Part shown: piece after piece, positions 10,380-21,532 of the stretch
How positions within the stretch are numbered: the first letter of the stretch is position 1
Layout: each line of letters begins with the position of its first letter
DNA from: Plutella xylostella
Lineage: Eukaryota > Arthropoda > Insecta > Lepidoptera > Plutellidae
DNA length: 64,000 bases
Reading direction: 5' to 3'
Assembly (NCBI RefSeq): GCF_932276165.1
Contig: NC_064007.1
Span: 2,366,001 to 2,430,000 of the forward strand
Translations under genes and position numbers: made by a program
Notes under the pieces: model-generated
Database searches by the model: none
What the model was told of the DNA's origin: nothing
What the model saw: only the letters and a program-made list of their open reading frames with translations

Positions 10380-10858
10380 TAAACGAAAATTAAATGCGGC
10401 GGAAGTATGTCGCTACTTTAGTGGATTGCCGTGTCGTGTCGTGTCGTAGTGTGTAGTCTGTGGCAGTCGCGCGAGTGTGTTGGGAACGCGAGTGGCGGCC
10501 CCCGTCCTCTAGCAATTTACGTCCTCGTTCTGAGATCTGGCAGTCACGAAAGCGGACTCGGACCGCGCGGTTGCGTGGCGCGTTGGTGCTTGTAGTTTTT
10601 TTTAGTTTTGACAGTTGGCGCGGTTTTTGTTACAACTAGATATTGTGGAAAACATAGTTAGATTAGAAGATAAGTGTAATCCGTGTTTTTTCTGTTTTTA
10701 TCTAGTGTATCACTAGTCCTCAGTGAATTTTCCACGCCGGCTGTGAGTTGAGTGATTACTCGGCATATCCACCCGTGTTTGAGTGGATATTTTGTGTGTT
10801 CACATTGGAGGATAAGTTTTAGTGGACTTACTCCCTGGTGCTGCTGGAAACGACAAAG
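10380..10858 (+). other. Candidate promoter and 5' UTR exon
   Basis: A CpG-rich block (10430-10620) is followed by about 240 bp of less GC-rich, stop-rich sequence ending GACAAAG|GTTAGTG, a good donor at 10859. GCAGTC strings at about 10463 and 10541 resemble insect initiators, but the start site cannot be fixed from sequence. No long frame is present, so it would be an untranslated leader. The ending CAAAG|GT matches that of the candidate exon at 346. Inference: an alternative first exon of the downstream plus-strand PMCA gene. Confidence 0.45.
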
Positions 10859-12312
10859 GTTAGTGCTGTTTCTCGCTTAGATTCTTGTTCGAATCACGCG
10901 GCATACCCCATACGAAGTTACAAAAGTAGTTCGGTGGTTTCTACGTCAAGTCTCGGTTCCAAATATAGCTAGTCTTGTAGAGAGCTAATTCTAGTTTCGA
11001 AAGTGTTGTCGAGTGGTTACATTGCATATTTAGCTCTAATTTAATGGGTTTAGATCGTATAATCGATGATAGATGGTGGATAGGCGCGGGCGGCCGTGTG
11101 AGAGCCGTGGCAGACGTAATGAATAGAAATAAATACATGAAGTATTTATCAGCGGGCACCAGCCGGCTTCGCGTCGGGAGGACAACAAGGTGCCTATTAA
11201 TAGTGCTTATTATACAACACGCTTTAGGTTAGAATTGTGCATTTTAAACAGATAGACTGGAGATAACCTCTTATCTGTACTGCTCCCTGGCTGTCTGTGA
11301 CATAGTAGGTATACTTAGGTAAATACTTATAGATAGCACTGAAAATTACCTGAATGTTGGTTGGAAAGTTTCTGTATTACCGCAAAACAGTTTAAACCAG
11401 GTTTAACAAATGTTTGGAGTGGTATTTGACCGAAGTTAAGATGATACATAGACAGCACTAAACATCTGTTTTACATTAGTTAGTTTTTGTGGAAAGATAG
11501 TTCGAAGTAGTTGTCATACTATTCTAGTTGATGTCGGTAGCATTTCCAAAACTTCTATTGCAATTTCTAACCTGACAAAAGAATTCCCCGGCATTCTTTC
11601 TAAAATCTAATTGCCAATAAGATTTGAGATGAATAGCCCCTGAAATTAATGAAAACACCTTGATAGGAGTGGCGGGAATTCATAGGATGCTGTAGAATCA
11701 ATTAATGAAATCAGTGGTCAATAACTGCAGTCACTTCTACATTCTAGCTAAAAACTACATCATTATAGTAACTACTTACCAAATTGTAAAATAGTGCAAA
11801 CTTTGTCTCTATACATTAGTGATTTTAAAAATTAATTACTTATTCATTCTTGTTTTATATTATTGCTTCATTAGTATCGACAAATATTTAATTAAATCTC
11901 CTACCTATTATGTTTGGCAATTAAGAAAATGATGTTACTATCATTTACAGTAAAGTAATGTGAGTAAGTAGGTATGCAGAGCAGCTGGTCAGGTTCAATA
12001 TAATATTTTTCATATGATGTGTTCCATTTTAAATCTTGTACTTAATAAACATTAATTCAGTAAAAAGTTGTTGCTTTTGAATTTATAGGAGGTTACCACT
12101 TGGCTTTTCTATGATGTGTGGCATAGCAAATCACTCTGTTAACTTATTGTTAGCATAATTAAGTATGAGTGTAGGTACAATCTTGTGTTCTTTATTATGT
12201 ATTAAGTTTTGTATCAGTGAAAACTGATAATTGGCTTTTAGCTATACATTTTAATTGCTATCCAACTATTAATAGCTGTAAGTTTTCCGTAAATGTAAAA
12301 TAAAATAAAATA
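10859..12312. other. Intron-like AT-rich sequence
   Basis: No open frame or repeat was recognised. Short frames at 10941-11232 on both strands look random. Confidence 0.45.
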
Positions 12313-12611
12313 AGACACCTGCATTATATCTAAATGTGTGATCACGGACCCACAGTGGTCCAGTGTGGTGGGAAATAGTCCATGCTTATATACCCTCGTT
12401 ACACCTACTGAGTACAGTGGTAGAGACAATATCCTTGACCAAGCACTCATTCAATTGCTAGCTGTTCATTGGCCGAGAGTCAGCTGTGGATACTGTCTCG
12501 CCACTCTACTTTGAAGGTGTAATCAGGGTTTTAGGAAGGGAGTTTAGACCTCGGGGATATGCATAAAGGTGCCATTTGTGAGAGCCACAAGCCACTTACA
12601 ATGAATAGAAT
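12313..12611 (+). mobile_element. tRNA-SINE (GAATA-tailed) interrupted by a MITE
   Basis: The body matches the 5899 copy from the CCTGCATATCTA region through GTGGTGGGAAATAGTCCATGCTTA. It resumes after 12530 with TTAGGAAGGGAGTTTAGACC and ends in GAATAGAATAG. The tRNA head is missing. The interruption is the MITE at 12389-12530. Confidence 0.78.
12389..12530. mobile_element. 142-bp MITE inserted in a SINE, TTA target duplication
   Basis: Ends of about 45 bp are imperfect inverted repeats (ACCCTCGTTACACCTAC... against the reverse complement of ...GGTGTAATCAGGGTT). TTA flanks both sides (12386-12388 and 12531-12533), and removing the insert plus one TTA restores the SINE sequence GCTTAGGAAGG. 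A TTA/TAA duplication suggests the PIF/Harbinger superfamily. Confidence 0.72.
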
Positions 12612-12810
12612 AGTTTTTCTATACAATGTACAATGTGGGTAGATATAATTTATGAAGCTAAACACTCATGATTCTCGGCATGTATTGCAGACCCGCCCAC
12701 ACTGATAACATTATCATTTAATATTGTAACTCATTGTTGTTATGTGAATCAGAAGCTATACTTATGGGGCTTTTTATATAATATAATTAGGGTTAAAAGT
12801 TCCTATATTA

Positions 12811-13184
12811 CACTCACAGGCAATGAAAAGGTTCCACTGAGAAAAGCACCAAATTACTCTTACTGACAGTTTCTATAACTCTATCTATCCATAACTGGTA
12901 GTTACTTTCATACGATTTTGACATAATAAAAAGTAACAATCTGTCAAAATCATATGAAAGTAACTACCAGTAATCGATAGATAGAGTTATAGAAACTGGC
13001 AGCTAAACGGAAAAGGCTAACTTAATGACGCCTTCTGCAACATTAAAGTACATTTAACAGAGCATCAGGATATTACCAACAAATAACGGTAATAGTTTGT
13101 TAAAATTTTAAATCTAATTTAAAAAAATTGGGGTCGTTTGGTGTAGAAATTTTGTGAGTGGAACTATTTCATTGCCCGTGAGTG
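12811..13184. mobile_element. Foldback/MITE element with CACTCAC ends
   Basis: The left end CACTCACAGGCAATGAAAAG and the right end (reverse complement CACTCACGGGCAATGAAATA) are inverted repeats of about 29 bp. TATTA abuts both ends, giving a TA or a 5-bp duplication. Inside, 12863-12922 and 12942-13002 form a second, longer inverted repeat of about 60 bp around a 19-bp loop. No ORF is present. A relative lies at 52824-53085. Confidence 0.75.
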
Positions 13185-13214
13185 TATTAAGGTATCACCA
13201 TTATGGCTGCCTGT

Positions 13215-13345
13215 CCACTAGACCACAGTGAGCTTCTGGAATTTCCAAAAGCCGTCAAACATAAGTGGTTCATGATGACCCCCTGAGTCAGTCCCTTTCA
13301 GTTTCTTAGTTTGTACATACCACTTTTACAACACCCTGTATGTAT
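13215..13345. repeat. Degenerate ACAGGGTGT-ended repeat fragment
   Basis: ATGACCCCCTGAGTCA...CTTAGT...TACCA.TTTT.CAACACCCTGTA matches by eye a fragment inside 38130-38217. Only one end is present. Confidence 0.5.
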
Positions 13346-13452
13346 ACATACATATTATATACCATAAGATAATTACTATCCTACACTATAGTTGACTAAA
13401 ACAAAATTCACAATTCAAATATAATTATTGATAGATAGATTTAAAACCGAAT

Positions 13453-13712
13453 GACGACCGAATGTCGTAGTGGTTAGTGACCCTGACTACTGAGCCGATG
13501 GTCCCGGGTTCGATTCCCGGCTGGGGCAGATATTTGTTTAAACACAGATATTTGTTCTCGGGTCTTGGATGTGCCCGTAAAATGGCAATAGGCCCGCCCC
13601 CTATTACATTATTGGGACTAACATAACACTCTGGCGAAAAGTGGGTGCAGCAATGCACCTCTGCCTACCCCGCAAGGGAGTACATTAGTACAAGGCGTGA
13701 GTGCGTGTGTGT
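13453..13712 (+). mobile_element. tRNA-derived SINE, second family, alternate 3' half
   Basis: The head and first 110 bp match the 6469 copy (B box GGTTCGATTCCCGG). After about 13570 the sequence switches to a different body, GTAAAATGGCAATAGGCCCG through GCGAAAAGTGGGTGCAGC and CTACCCCGCAAGGGAG, a 3' half typical of other lepidopteran SINEs and also seen at 31985-32090. Confidence 0.82.
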
Positions 13713-14555
13713 AGATTTAAAACTTTACTTGAATCAGGCAGCAATATTCGTACATAAAAATGCAGCGCCTTTGTCAAATGTGGATTAAGGAGTGGTAAAG
13801 CCCCAAAAGAGCCTGTAGCTGTCATCACTACAGATGTGGTGGTATGTGAGGTCAGTACAGCAAATTGTTCTAAGATCAAGATTCAAGACAAAAGTTTAAT
13901 TATTATGAGTTATAGCCATGAACTAAATTCTAACAGCCAATTCCCAGACATTATTATTATTACACTACTTGCTCTTACTCCATTTTCTCGTAAAACATCT
14001 CACTTCTATGTTTTTATTTCCGTACATATTGTTAATTATTTCGCTTGGCGGTCTGCCAAAGTAATATGTATATGGAAATACATTGCGGTCGGTATGAACG
14101 ATTCCAACTTGGCTACAACTAGGAACTTTCGTATTCGTGTATGGTGAGCAAAATATATTAGTTACTAGGCCCAAAGGCAACATAAGAGCTCAAAGCTTCA
14201 AGCTGGGTTTTGGGCTGACCGCACAGTCTGAGCTACTTTTCGAATATTGTTCATAACGTCACAGAATACCTAATGACTGGTAACTAGATTAATATTATGA
14301 TCTCTAATCTCAACCAATCACTAGAATTGGATCATGCTGATTCATACGAGCAGGTTCGGATTGATCGCTCATCTTTCCGATTCCGATTTTCGAGTAGATT
14401 ACTATGGAATTTGTTTTTAAACTACAATAGATGTTTCTACAATGTAATATTCCATTAAAAAAGATATATTACATTCTTTATATACCTACTGATAAGTGCA
14501 CAAAATTGTTGCATCTGTCAAAGCGTCATACACACCAACATTCTTCATCAAAACC
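13713..14555. other. Non-coding sequence, nothing recognised
   Basis: Open frames on both strands around 13836-14183 overlap each other and show no protein-like pattern. No repeat was recognised. Confidence 0.4.
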
Positions 14556-14622
14556 ATCACGTTCCCACCGCTAGGCGACAGGTTTCCATCCAATGAAGGA
14601 AGGGTTTAGGCCTAGTCCACCA
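14556..14622 (-). repeat. RTE-type LINE 3' end fragment
   Basis: The minus strand reads GGACTAGGCCTAAACCCTTCCTTC...GGTGGGAACGTGATGG, the same 3' end as 7190-7270, somewhat decayed. Confidence 0.65.
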
Positions 14623-14932
14623 AAATTCCCAATCTCGTAAGTATGTAAGGCTAATAAACCACGTAGAGCGTTTCTGTAAAGGCATCTCATGTCCACTCAC
14701 GTTGCGTTCTCTGCGAATCAGGAAGCGTCAGCGTCACTGCCTCTGTTCCTTGCTTCCGCCCCCATTGGCTACAATAATTCCGGCCAATTTGGCACTGTTT
14801 CTGCTCTGTACAGACTAAATACTGGGTTACGAGCTGTAGTTCTGTAGTAGAATTATTGAGAAGCCCTAGAGTAGTTAAGATCCATTCGAATATAGCAGAT
14901 AGTATATTTGGTGTATTATAACCCGGCAAAGA

Positions 14933-15205
14933 GCAGTGGTAGCTCAGCCGGGTAAGCGCCCGCTTCTCACGTCAGAGATGCGGGTTCGAATCTGGGTGCT
15001 GACACTGTACATGTACCGATGAGTTCTTAGGAATTTAAGTACAAAATTTTGCACATCTAGATGTGGATACCGACCCATCTACTCGCAGTGGACCAGCGTG
15101 GTGGGAAATGGTCCAAGCTTAGGAAAGCAGTTTAGACCTTGGGTGCTATGCACAAATATTCAATTCTAGAGAGTACTTACACCCGCGCAGAAAATAGAAT
15201 AGAAG
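14933..15205 (+). mobile_element. tRNA-SINE (GAATA-tailed family), near full length
   Basis: The head GCAGTGGTAGCTCAGCCGGG has a B box GGTTCGAATCT. The body and GAATAGAAG tail match the copy at 5899, with several deletions in the middle. Confidence 0.83.
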
Positions 15206-15388
15206 TTGTAGTTACGACACGTCTGCTGCAACCTTTTGTCGTCAAGTCATTGAGGTCATAAGACATCTGCGTCAGATTGACGAAACAGTTGACCTGATGA
15301 CGTCACGGGAAGCCGTGTCTAACATCTATTGTTACGCTAGAGAACGTTATGTTACACGACTGAAGAGGTGGCCTTCATTAAAGCATTC

Positions 15389-15547
15389 CTGGAGGCCTAG
15401 CACGGGGGGCAAGACGCGCACGCTGATATGTGAGAAAAGTTTTGCGTCGTACTCACTTACATCGCGCGGTTTCGAGAGCTGGTTCGGCGGAAATCTTTTG
15501 TCACGTCTTGACGTACGCGTCTTGCTCCCCGTGCTAGGCCTTCTGGT
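15389..15547. mobile_element. MITE with GGCCTAGCACGGGG ends
   Basis: CTGGAGGCCTAGCACGGGGG and the right-end reverse complement CCAGAAGGCCTAGCACGGGG are inverted repeats of roughly 34 bp, continuing CAAGACGCG. The overlapping 85-codon frame is an artefact of this GC-rich repeat. A half copy lies at 3817-3855. Confidence 0.72.
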
Positions 15548-15759
15548 GAGATAACCAGCAGTTACGGATGACCTGGTTCCGCGAAGAGCCGCTTTGCATT
15601 CTGCTGCTCATAATGCCTTGACTGACCTTGGGGATTATTTAAATGTTTTTCGGTGCAGACATTTAAGTAATTTAATAAACTCGACCCAGTGTTATAGCTG
15701 TGTTATTTTTTGTCTCCTAACGGAAAAGAGGGGTGGTATAAATGACAATGGGCAGATTG

Positions 15760-16214
15760 GGACCACCCTCCAATAGCATTAAGACTAACATCGTTGGATA
15801 GGTATTGTCAATAGGAATAACTTTTGCTATGACAGCTTTGTTGTCACAGTTGTCCGTTCAAAGATATTTGACTTATAAGTTCCGATACTCGTCAGTTCAT
15901 CTTACTGCTATTGGAGGCTAGACCACCCTCCAATAGCAGTAAGACTGATGTCGTTGGATAGGTCTTGTTAATAGGAATAACTTTAGCTTTGACAGTTTTG
16001 TTGTCACAGTTGTCCGTTCAGAGATATTTGACTTATAAGTTCTGATAGTCGTCAGTTCATCTTACTGCTATTGGAGGGTGGTCCAGCCTCCAATAGCAGT
16101 AAGATCCTCTCTCTGAACGGACAACTGTGACAACAAAGCTGTCAAAGCTAAAGTTATTCCTATTGACAAGACCTATCCAACGATGTTAGTCTTATTGCTA
16201 TTGGAGGGTGGTCC
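15760..16214. repeat. Three-unit MITE array (two direct, one inverted)
   Basis: Unit 1 (15760-15920) and unit 2 (15921-16084) are direct repeats, each bounded by CCACCCTCCAATAGCA and its inverse. Unit 3 (16085-16214) is the same sequence inverted and lacks about 35 bp of the ATTTGACTTATAAGTT segment. Shared internal landmarks are ATCGTTGGATAGG and TTGTCACAGTTGTCCGTTCA. Confidence 0.85.
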
Positions 16215-16934
16215 CAGCTCCCATATATTTTTGCCCATCCTCTTTTAACGCCATTTTGTAGGTATATTATGTGTGTGTATCTGTCTGTGGTAGCGTAGTT
16301 GATAAACGACTGAACCGAGTTTATTTTTGTTTTTTTGAGTTAAGGTTGAGGTAATGCTACCCTGACTGTTCTTAGCCATATTTTATTAGAATCGGCTTAG
16401 CCGTTCAAAAGTTATGCGACTTTTAGTGTTGAATTTCGGGGGCTTTTAACGTTGGTTTAGGTTAGGATTTAGCAGCACAAATTAGCCTGCCAATAGTCTC
16501 ACAACTCGCAAATATATGCATAATGATTTGCATTTGGTATTCAGCATAGGTATAAAGTGAAACATCAATCGATTATCAATTTATGCTGAAACAAACGTGT
16601 GAATTGTATCGCGTGTGCCACACTTGTAGGTGTTTCTTTTTTTCAACTGAAAAATGCTTCAGACAGTACACGAAAGCTTAACAGCTCAATTTCAGAAACA
16701 ACTTTACTACTGCTGTTGCTGCATTCTGGAAACCTACCTTTGCTTACATGAGTAATACCTATGTGGTTAACATGGCAAATATGTAAAGCATGAGGCCGGC
16801 ACTGTAATATTTACGCCAGAATGTACACATTGCCTGATGTGTGTTTTTAAAAACGTATCCATGAGTACGTAGAATATCGTTTAAATCATTGAAAAGACAT
16901 TTCATATTTTGGATTGGTAGATGTATGTTTTATT
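16215..16934. other. Non-coding sequence, nothing recognised
   Basis: Includes GAGTTAAGGTTGAGGTAATG..., without a frame or recognisable repeat. Confidence 0.4.
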
Positions 16935-17057
16935 ACATTCATCATTATTAATTAAAATTTAGCCAATACACCCTTTCTCGAGGAACTCCACAACACTCTG
17001 TGTCCACACCCTTACTTAATCCAGCCACTACCTACCATCTACACTTCTACGAATTAG

Positions 17058-17268
17058 AGTGCGACAAACTTATCTGTTCCGGTGACAGTTTACTAAATTG
17101 GTCCATATCTCATTATTTACTAATAAATTATATATTGATATAGATTAGATGGGTTTATTAAAACCGCAAGGGTAAATTACCATTACGGGAAAACTTAACA
17201 TCTTAAAGAATTAAGAAATATTAGACATTTACGTGAGCTCTCACCGGAACAGATAAGTTTGTGACACT
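17058..17268. mobile_element. MITE with ACAAACTTATCTGTTCCGGT ends
   Basis: The left and right ends are inverted repeats: AGTGCGACAAACTTATCTGT against the right-end complement AGTGTCACAAACTTATCTGT, continuing TCCGGTGA on both sides. The AT-rich core has no ORF. It sits inside an older MITE/RTE remnant. Confidence 0.75.
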
Positions 17269-17269
17269 A

Positions 17270-17387
17270 TAACAATTCTTAAGCAACGTCGCTCGCCTGT
17301 CAAACATCTGTCAGATCTACAAGTTACGTCAGATTCGACAGGCGAGTGACCCTGCTTAATTGCTAATGTTTGGTGGTGGTAACCCCA
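17270..17387. mobile_element. MITE (GCAGCGTCGCTCG family), part copy
   Basis: Shares GCAACGTCGCTCGCCTGTCA, ATCTGTCAGATC and GCTAATGTTTGGTGGTGGT with copies at 36072-36191 and 58478-58631. Its left arm seems to be displaced by the 17058 element. Confidence 0.65.
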
Positions 17388-17420
17388 CTGTACTATCCTG
17401 TCTAAAGTCATCGGTCCACC

Positions 17421-19243
17421 GGCCGCGTTCGCCCGAATCCTAAACTATAAATACAATTTACTGCTCAGCTTATCACCGGATGACGTAAGTATCACCGGTT
17501 TCTTATGAAAATAAATATGTAGACATTTATCAATTAATATGCTAATAGTTGGTGTACACATGTGAGTCACGTCCCGACGGGGTCAGCGGTAGTCATCGCT
17601 TGTACCGATGTGATGTCATTTTGTGTACATATACGTACTGTCAAGGACTTATCGTAAATAACATAGACGTAGGATTTTTTTAGAGTGACGCGGTCAATAG
17701 TTGTAAGAGTGAACGAGAGAATATAAAGTGCCCAAGGTAAAACCTGCGAAAATATCTAACACAAGTGGGTAAATAAGTTATTCCTAGATTTAGTTTGTAG
17801 GTATGTAATAATAACTCTTAAATACATATAATGTTAATACTTCAGAATTCTTTAGTACACTTGACCCTATTTGTTCATTTATAATAAATATCCTTTCACC
17901 AACTGGTTGGTTTGAAAAATGCAGCAAAATAGCAGTAGTAAAAATGTTCTCTCTCATAAGACCGCATTTTACGGGTCATGTACAGTTCCCCAAAATTGAT
18001 AATGCACATAGAAATCTTCGTCATTGTTCGGCAACGGTCGTATTCCCGAGCGTTAGAAAACTATTATGTATTTAGAGTGGTTAAGTGCATTTTCTTCATG
18101 AAATTTTAGTAGAATTATGTAATTGGTGCTAAAAGAGATAATTGATTTATCAGTAACGAAATTTGATTCGATAATTCATAATATTCCATAATATTAAAAT
18201 TTACTTCGAAAATGTTACAGTAGGTAGGTACTTTTCAAGTGTCTTACTGAAGCTGATGTAAAGATGGATGAAAGAAGGTTTGAATAACACAAGGTTTATA
18301 TTATAAGGAGAAATGGATTTCAAACACAGGTTTATATAAAACAATTTAAATCTCAGTTCAAAAGTATTTACAGCACTGATTATTTCACATTAATAAAAAT
18401 GTTTACATTAAAATCTCAGTTCAAAAGTATTTACAGCGCTGATCATTTACAATAATATTACAATTACAAACTTGGTCTTTTGGGTGTGGCTTTATTGGCA
18501 AAGTGAAGTCTATCAATGTGACGCATATTTTATTCTTAAATGTGCCTCATAATATGGCATCGTCAAAAATAATTAAAGTTGAAATTAAATTCACATTTGA
18601 AAAAAATAACAAGAACGATGTGTAATTGCAGCTCTTTATAATTCCACAAAAGTAATATTGATCTTGACCTTGAGACCCTTGACTGATCGGTGACAGCCAC
18701 CGACCGCCCAAATTGTTTTCGATTATGTGTCACATGATATTGACTACTATTTCTTTCGAACAAGGATCAAAATGCAAGTGCTTTGTGTGTTTCCAGGAAT
18801 ACGACAGTTTGCGAAGATTTGCATGCGCATTATTAATATGGGAGAACTGTAACTACTGTCTTGTATTTGAAGAAATAAAGAATATTCTATCTAGGTATTT
18901 ATTACAATCATATTTTTAGATTCCTCACTCGTTCTATTATTTTTTTTAAATACCTCATTCCCATGCAACTGTGGTATAAAGTGCAAAGGAAAACCGCTCT
19001 TAAATATCATCATCGTTTTTAATGACGTGTATAAATTCTTATTTTAATATTATTTTATGTAACCAGTAAAGCCATACGATAAATAAATAAATATCATGAC
19101 ACAGTTTATAGCAGGGCGATGATCATGTCATGACTTATCAATGTTGAGGTCACGGGGACGTCATCGTCAGATCTGAGTGACGGACGATTATATCCACTGA
19201 AGCGTGTCTTTTCTCGCATCTATTGTATAGTTAGGTACATGTA
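17421..19243. other. AT-rich non-coding sequence
   Basis: No gene is recognised. A two-copy tandem repeat lies at 18347-18450. TGACATGATCATGACTTATC-type short palindromic strings near 19100 are not otherwise explained. Confidence 0.4.
18347..18450 (+). repeat. Two-copy tandem repeat, about 63-bp period
   Basis: AAATCTCAGTTCAAAAGTAT plus TTACAGC(A/G)CTGAT occurs at 18348 and again at 18411 with AT-rich spacer. Confidence 0.7.
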
Positions 19244-19574
19244 CAATAGAGCCTCGATAATCCGAAATACCTAAAAATAACCCCTGTTCGGACTCACGGA
19301 TTGTTCGGAATATAGTACGTAAAAAAATCACATATAATTTTGATATACTATATGTATTGAGGTTTACTAAGATACATATTTAAACCATTTTTGGTCATGG
19401 TCCCAAACCTCACCAAATATCACTAGGGGGGAGGAAGGGGTCAAAAAATGAGAAAAACGACCTCACATGATTAATGGACGGCCCCTAACGACAAGTCGTT
19501 TTCATCATCAAAATCAAGTTCGGATTACAGCGGCGTTCGCATAAGCCTAGGTATGGATTAACGAGGCTCTACTG
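19244..19574. mobile_element. pogo/Tigger-like MITE, TA target duplication
   Basis: The ends CAATAGAGCCTCGATAATCC and (complement of right end) CAGTAGAGCCTCGTTAATCC match the characteristic pogo/Tigger terminal repeat. TA flanks both sides (19242-19243 and 19575-19576). The core has no transposase frame. Confidence 0.82.
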
Positions 19575-19829
19575 TACTTGGGCCCTATCGCGAAGTCAAA
19601 ACGAAGTATCATTTACGAAATAATTTGTAGTGTAAAATTCCGTGAAACAAAAAACCCATTCTAATCAGCCCACCTGTTTGTATGTATATTTATTATTTAA
19701 CTCTTTATTGCACAAATACAATGTCAACTTAATGCAAAAAGCATTTTCTACATTATGTACTAAGATACAGTCAAATCTCGTAAAATCGGCTTTGCTTAGA
19801 TAGCTTAGCTTAAGTAGTAATTATTTAAA

Positions 19830-20848
19830 CTCTCAAACTCAAACTCAAAATTTTTTATTCATCGTACAAATATAAAATTTTATGATGAACGTCAATTTTT
19901 ACAAATTACTCTCCGTTCGGATAAGGGGGGGCTCTTTCTGTCTAAGGAGAAGAACGGAGGCAAGAAACTCCTGAGCCATCTTTTCAAAAAAAGACTTAAA
20001 ACTAGTTGGTATACAATACATATAAGCTTAATAATTATTATTATAATAATATGAGCAGAGCTAACTACTTATCACAGCCATGCATTAACGTCCTCTAAGT
20101 AATCATCAATTTTATAATAAGCTTTTTTACTGAGTTTCTCTTTAATGTAACACTTAAACTTATTCTCTGGCATTTGAGCAACTTCTGCTGGAAGCTTATT
20201 ATAAAATCTAATACAGTACCCTAAAAACGATTTATTAACTTTCGCCAGACGCATCGCTGGAAAAGCCAGCTTATGCTTGTTCCTAGTATTAATGTCATGA
20301 TTACTGCCAATTGTATCAAAAGTTGAAATATTCTTTCGTACATACATTAAATTGGAAAAAATGAACTGACATGGAACTGTAAGGATGTTAATTTCTTTAA
20401 ATAGTTCTCTCAATGAATCCCTGGAACCAAGTTTGTATATAGAGCGGATGGCTCTTTTCTGTAATACAAATATAGTTTCAATATCAGCTGCTCTACCCCA
20501 AAGCAAAATGCCATACGATAATAAGCTGTGGAAATAACTAAAGTAAACTAATCTGGCGGTTTCAACGTCGGTCAGCTGTCTAATTTTCCGTACAGCAAAA
20601 GCTGCGGAGCTCAACCTTCCAGACAATTTTTCAATGTGAGGTCCCCACTGTAACTTTGAATCTATAGTCATCCCAAGAAAGACAGTATCATTAACTAGGT
20701 CCAATTTATTCCCATCTAGAATAATGTTAGTATCGCATTGTCTAACATTCGGCAGTGTAAATTTAATACATTTCGTTTTCTTAGAATTCAATAGAAGATT
20801 ATTAACGGTAAACCAATCGTGTATGTCAGATAGAATTGAATTAATTTC
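19830..20848 (-). mobile_element. CR1/Jockey-like LINE, 3' part with RT C-terminal ORF
   Basis: The minus-strand frame from about 20848 to 20072 encodes the end of a reverse transcriptase: EINSILSDIHDWFTVNN, then KTKCIKFTLP, VFLGMTIDSKLQWGPHI, LSSAAFAVRKIRQL, YFSYFHSLLSYGILLWG, LQKRAIRSIY and a stop after LEDVNAWL. These follow the usual order of the thumb/C-terminal region in CR1/Jockey-type LINEs. A 3' UTR of about 240 bp ends in a TTGAGTTTGAGTTTGAG microsatellite-like tail (19830-19850). The catalytic half is at 27508-28391. The two halves were one element before the LTR insertion at 20862-27490. Confidence 0.9.
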
Positions 20849-20861
20849 TTATTTTTTATTT

Positions 20862-21168
20862 ATAGTAAAACCACCAAACGTACACGATATAGGTTTATTT
20901 CCATGACTTTCAGCATTATTCATAGTTTTAGCAATAAATTACATTTTTATAATTCACACCTCGAACCACCATTTTTCATCCCAAAAACCCAATTGCCTCC
21001 TTTTTCTGACATCTCGCCTGACATCTATTCCCTTCTGTCAATCAAATGTCAGTCTCCCTCAAGAGCGGTGTTGCCACTATTCCTCGTAACATAATAGAAT
21101 CAATTAAAATATGAATTAATGTTGTGAAATAATACCCAATTTAGGATACTTTCACAGTGAACCTTACA
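20862..21168 (-). repeat. 3' LTR of the LARD-like element
   Basis: Direct copy of 27184-27490 without visible difference. The short plus-strand frame inside it is duplicated simply because the LTR is duplicated. Confidence 0.88.
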
Positions 21169-21532
21169 CTCGTCCATCCTGACCTCGTGTATGTCCTCAT
21201 ACACGGATCAAAGTAGATACAAAGGCACCTTACACTCGGCAAGTGAGACTGACTATCGATAGTATTAATTATACCTAATATCATTAAGTAGGTAGGTCTA
21301 CTTACACTAATATAATGAAATTATTAACTTTAACATCAGACAAAATATTTGTATAAAACAATGTCTTAACAATCAATCAACAGTTATCAGTGCAAATTGT
21401 AAACGTTAATGACTACTCCTTGTACATTGTAATAACAATTTCATAAAAATGGCCATAATAAGACGTTATTTTTATATAAGTAAACGAAGAGATAACAATC
21501 TGATAATCCATCCATTTCTAGTAGAGAATCGT

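Larger units (their letters stand above)
16935..17420 (-). mobile_element. RTE LINE 3' remnant broken up by MITEs
   Basis: Positions 16938-17040 match the minus-strand 3' end of the RTE copy at 5171 (AGGAACTCCACAACACTC, then CCACTACC). The match resumes at about 17400 with CTAAAGTCATCGGTCCACCGG. Between the two lie the MITEs at 17058-17268 and about 17270-17387. No coding frame survives. Confidence 0.65.
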
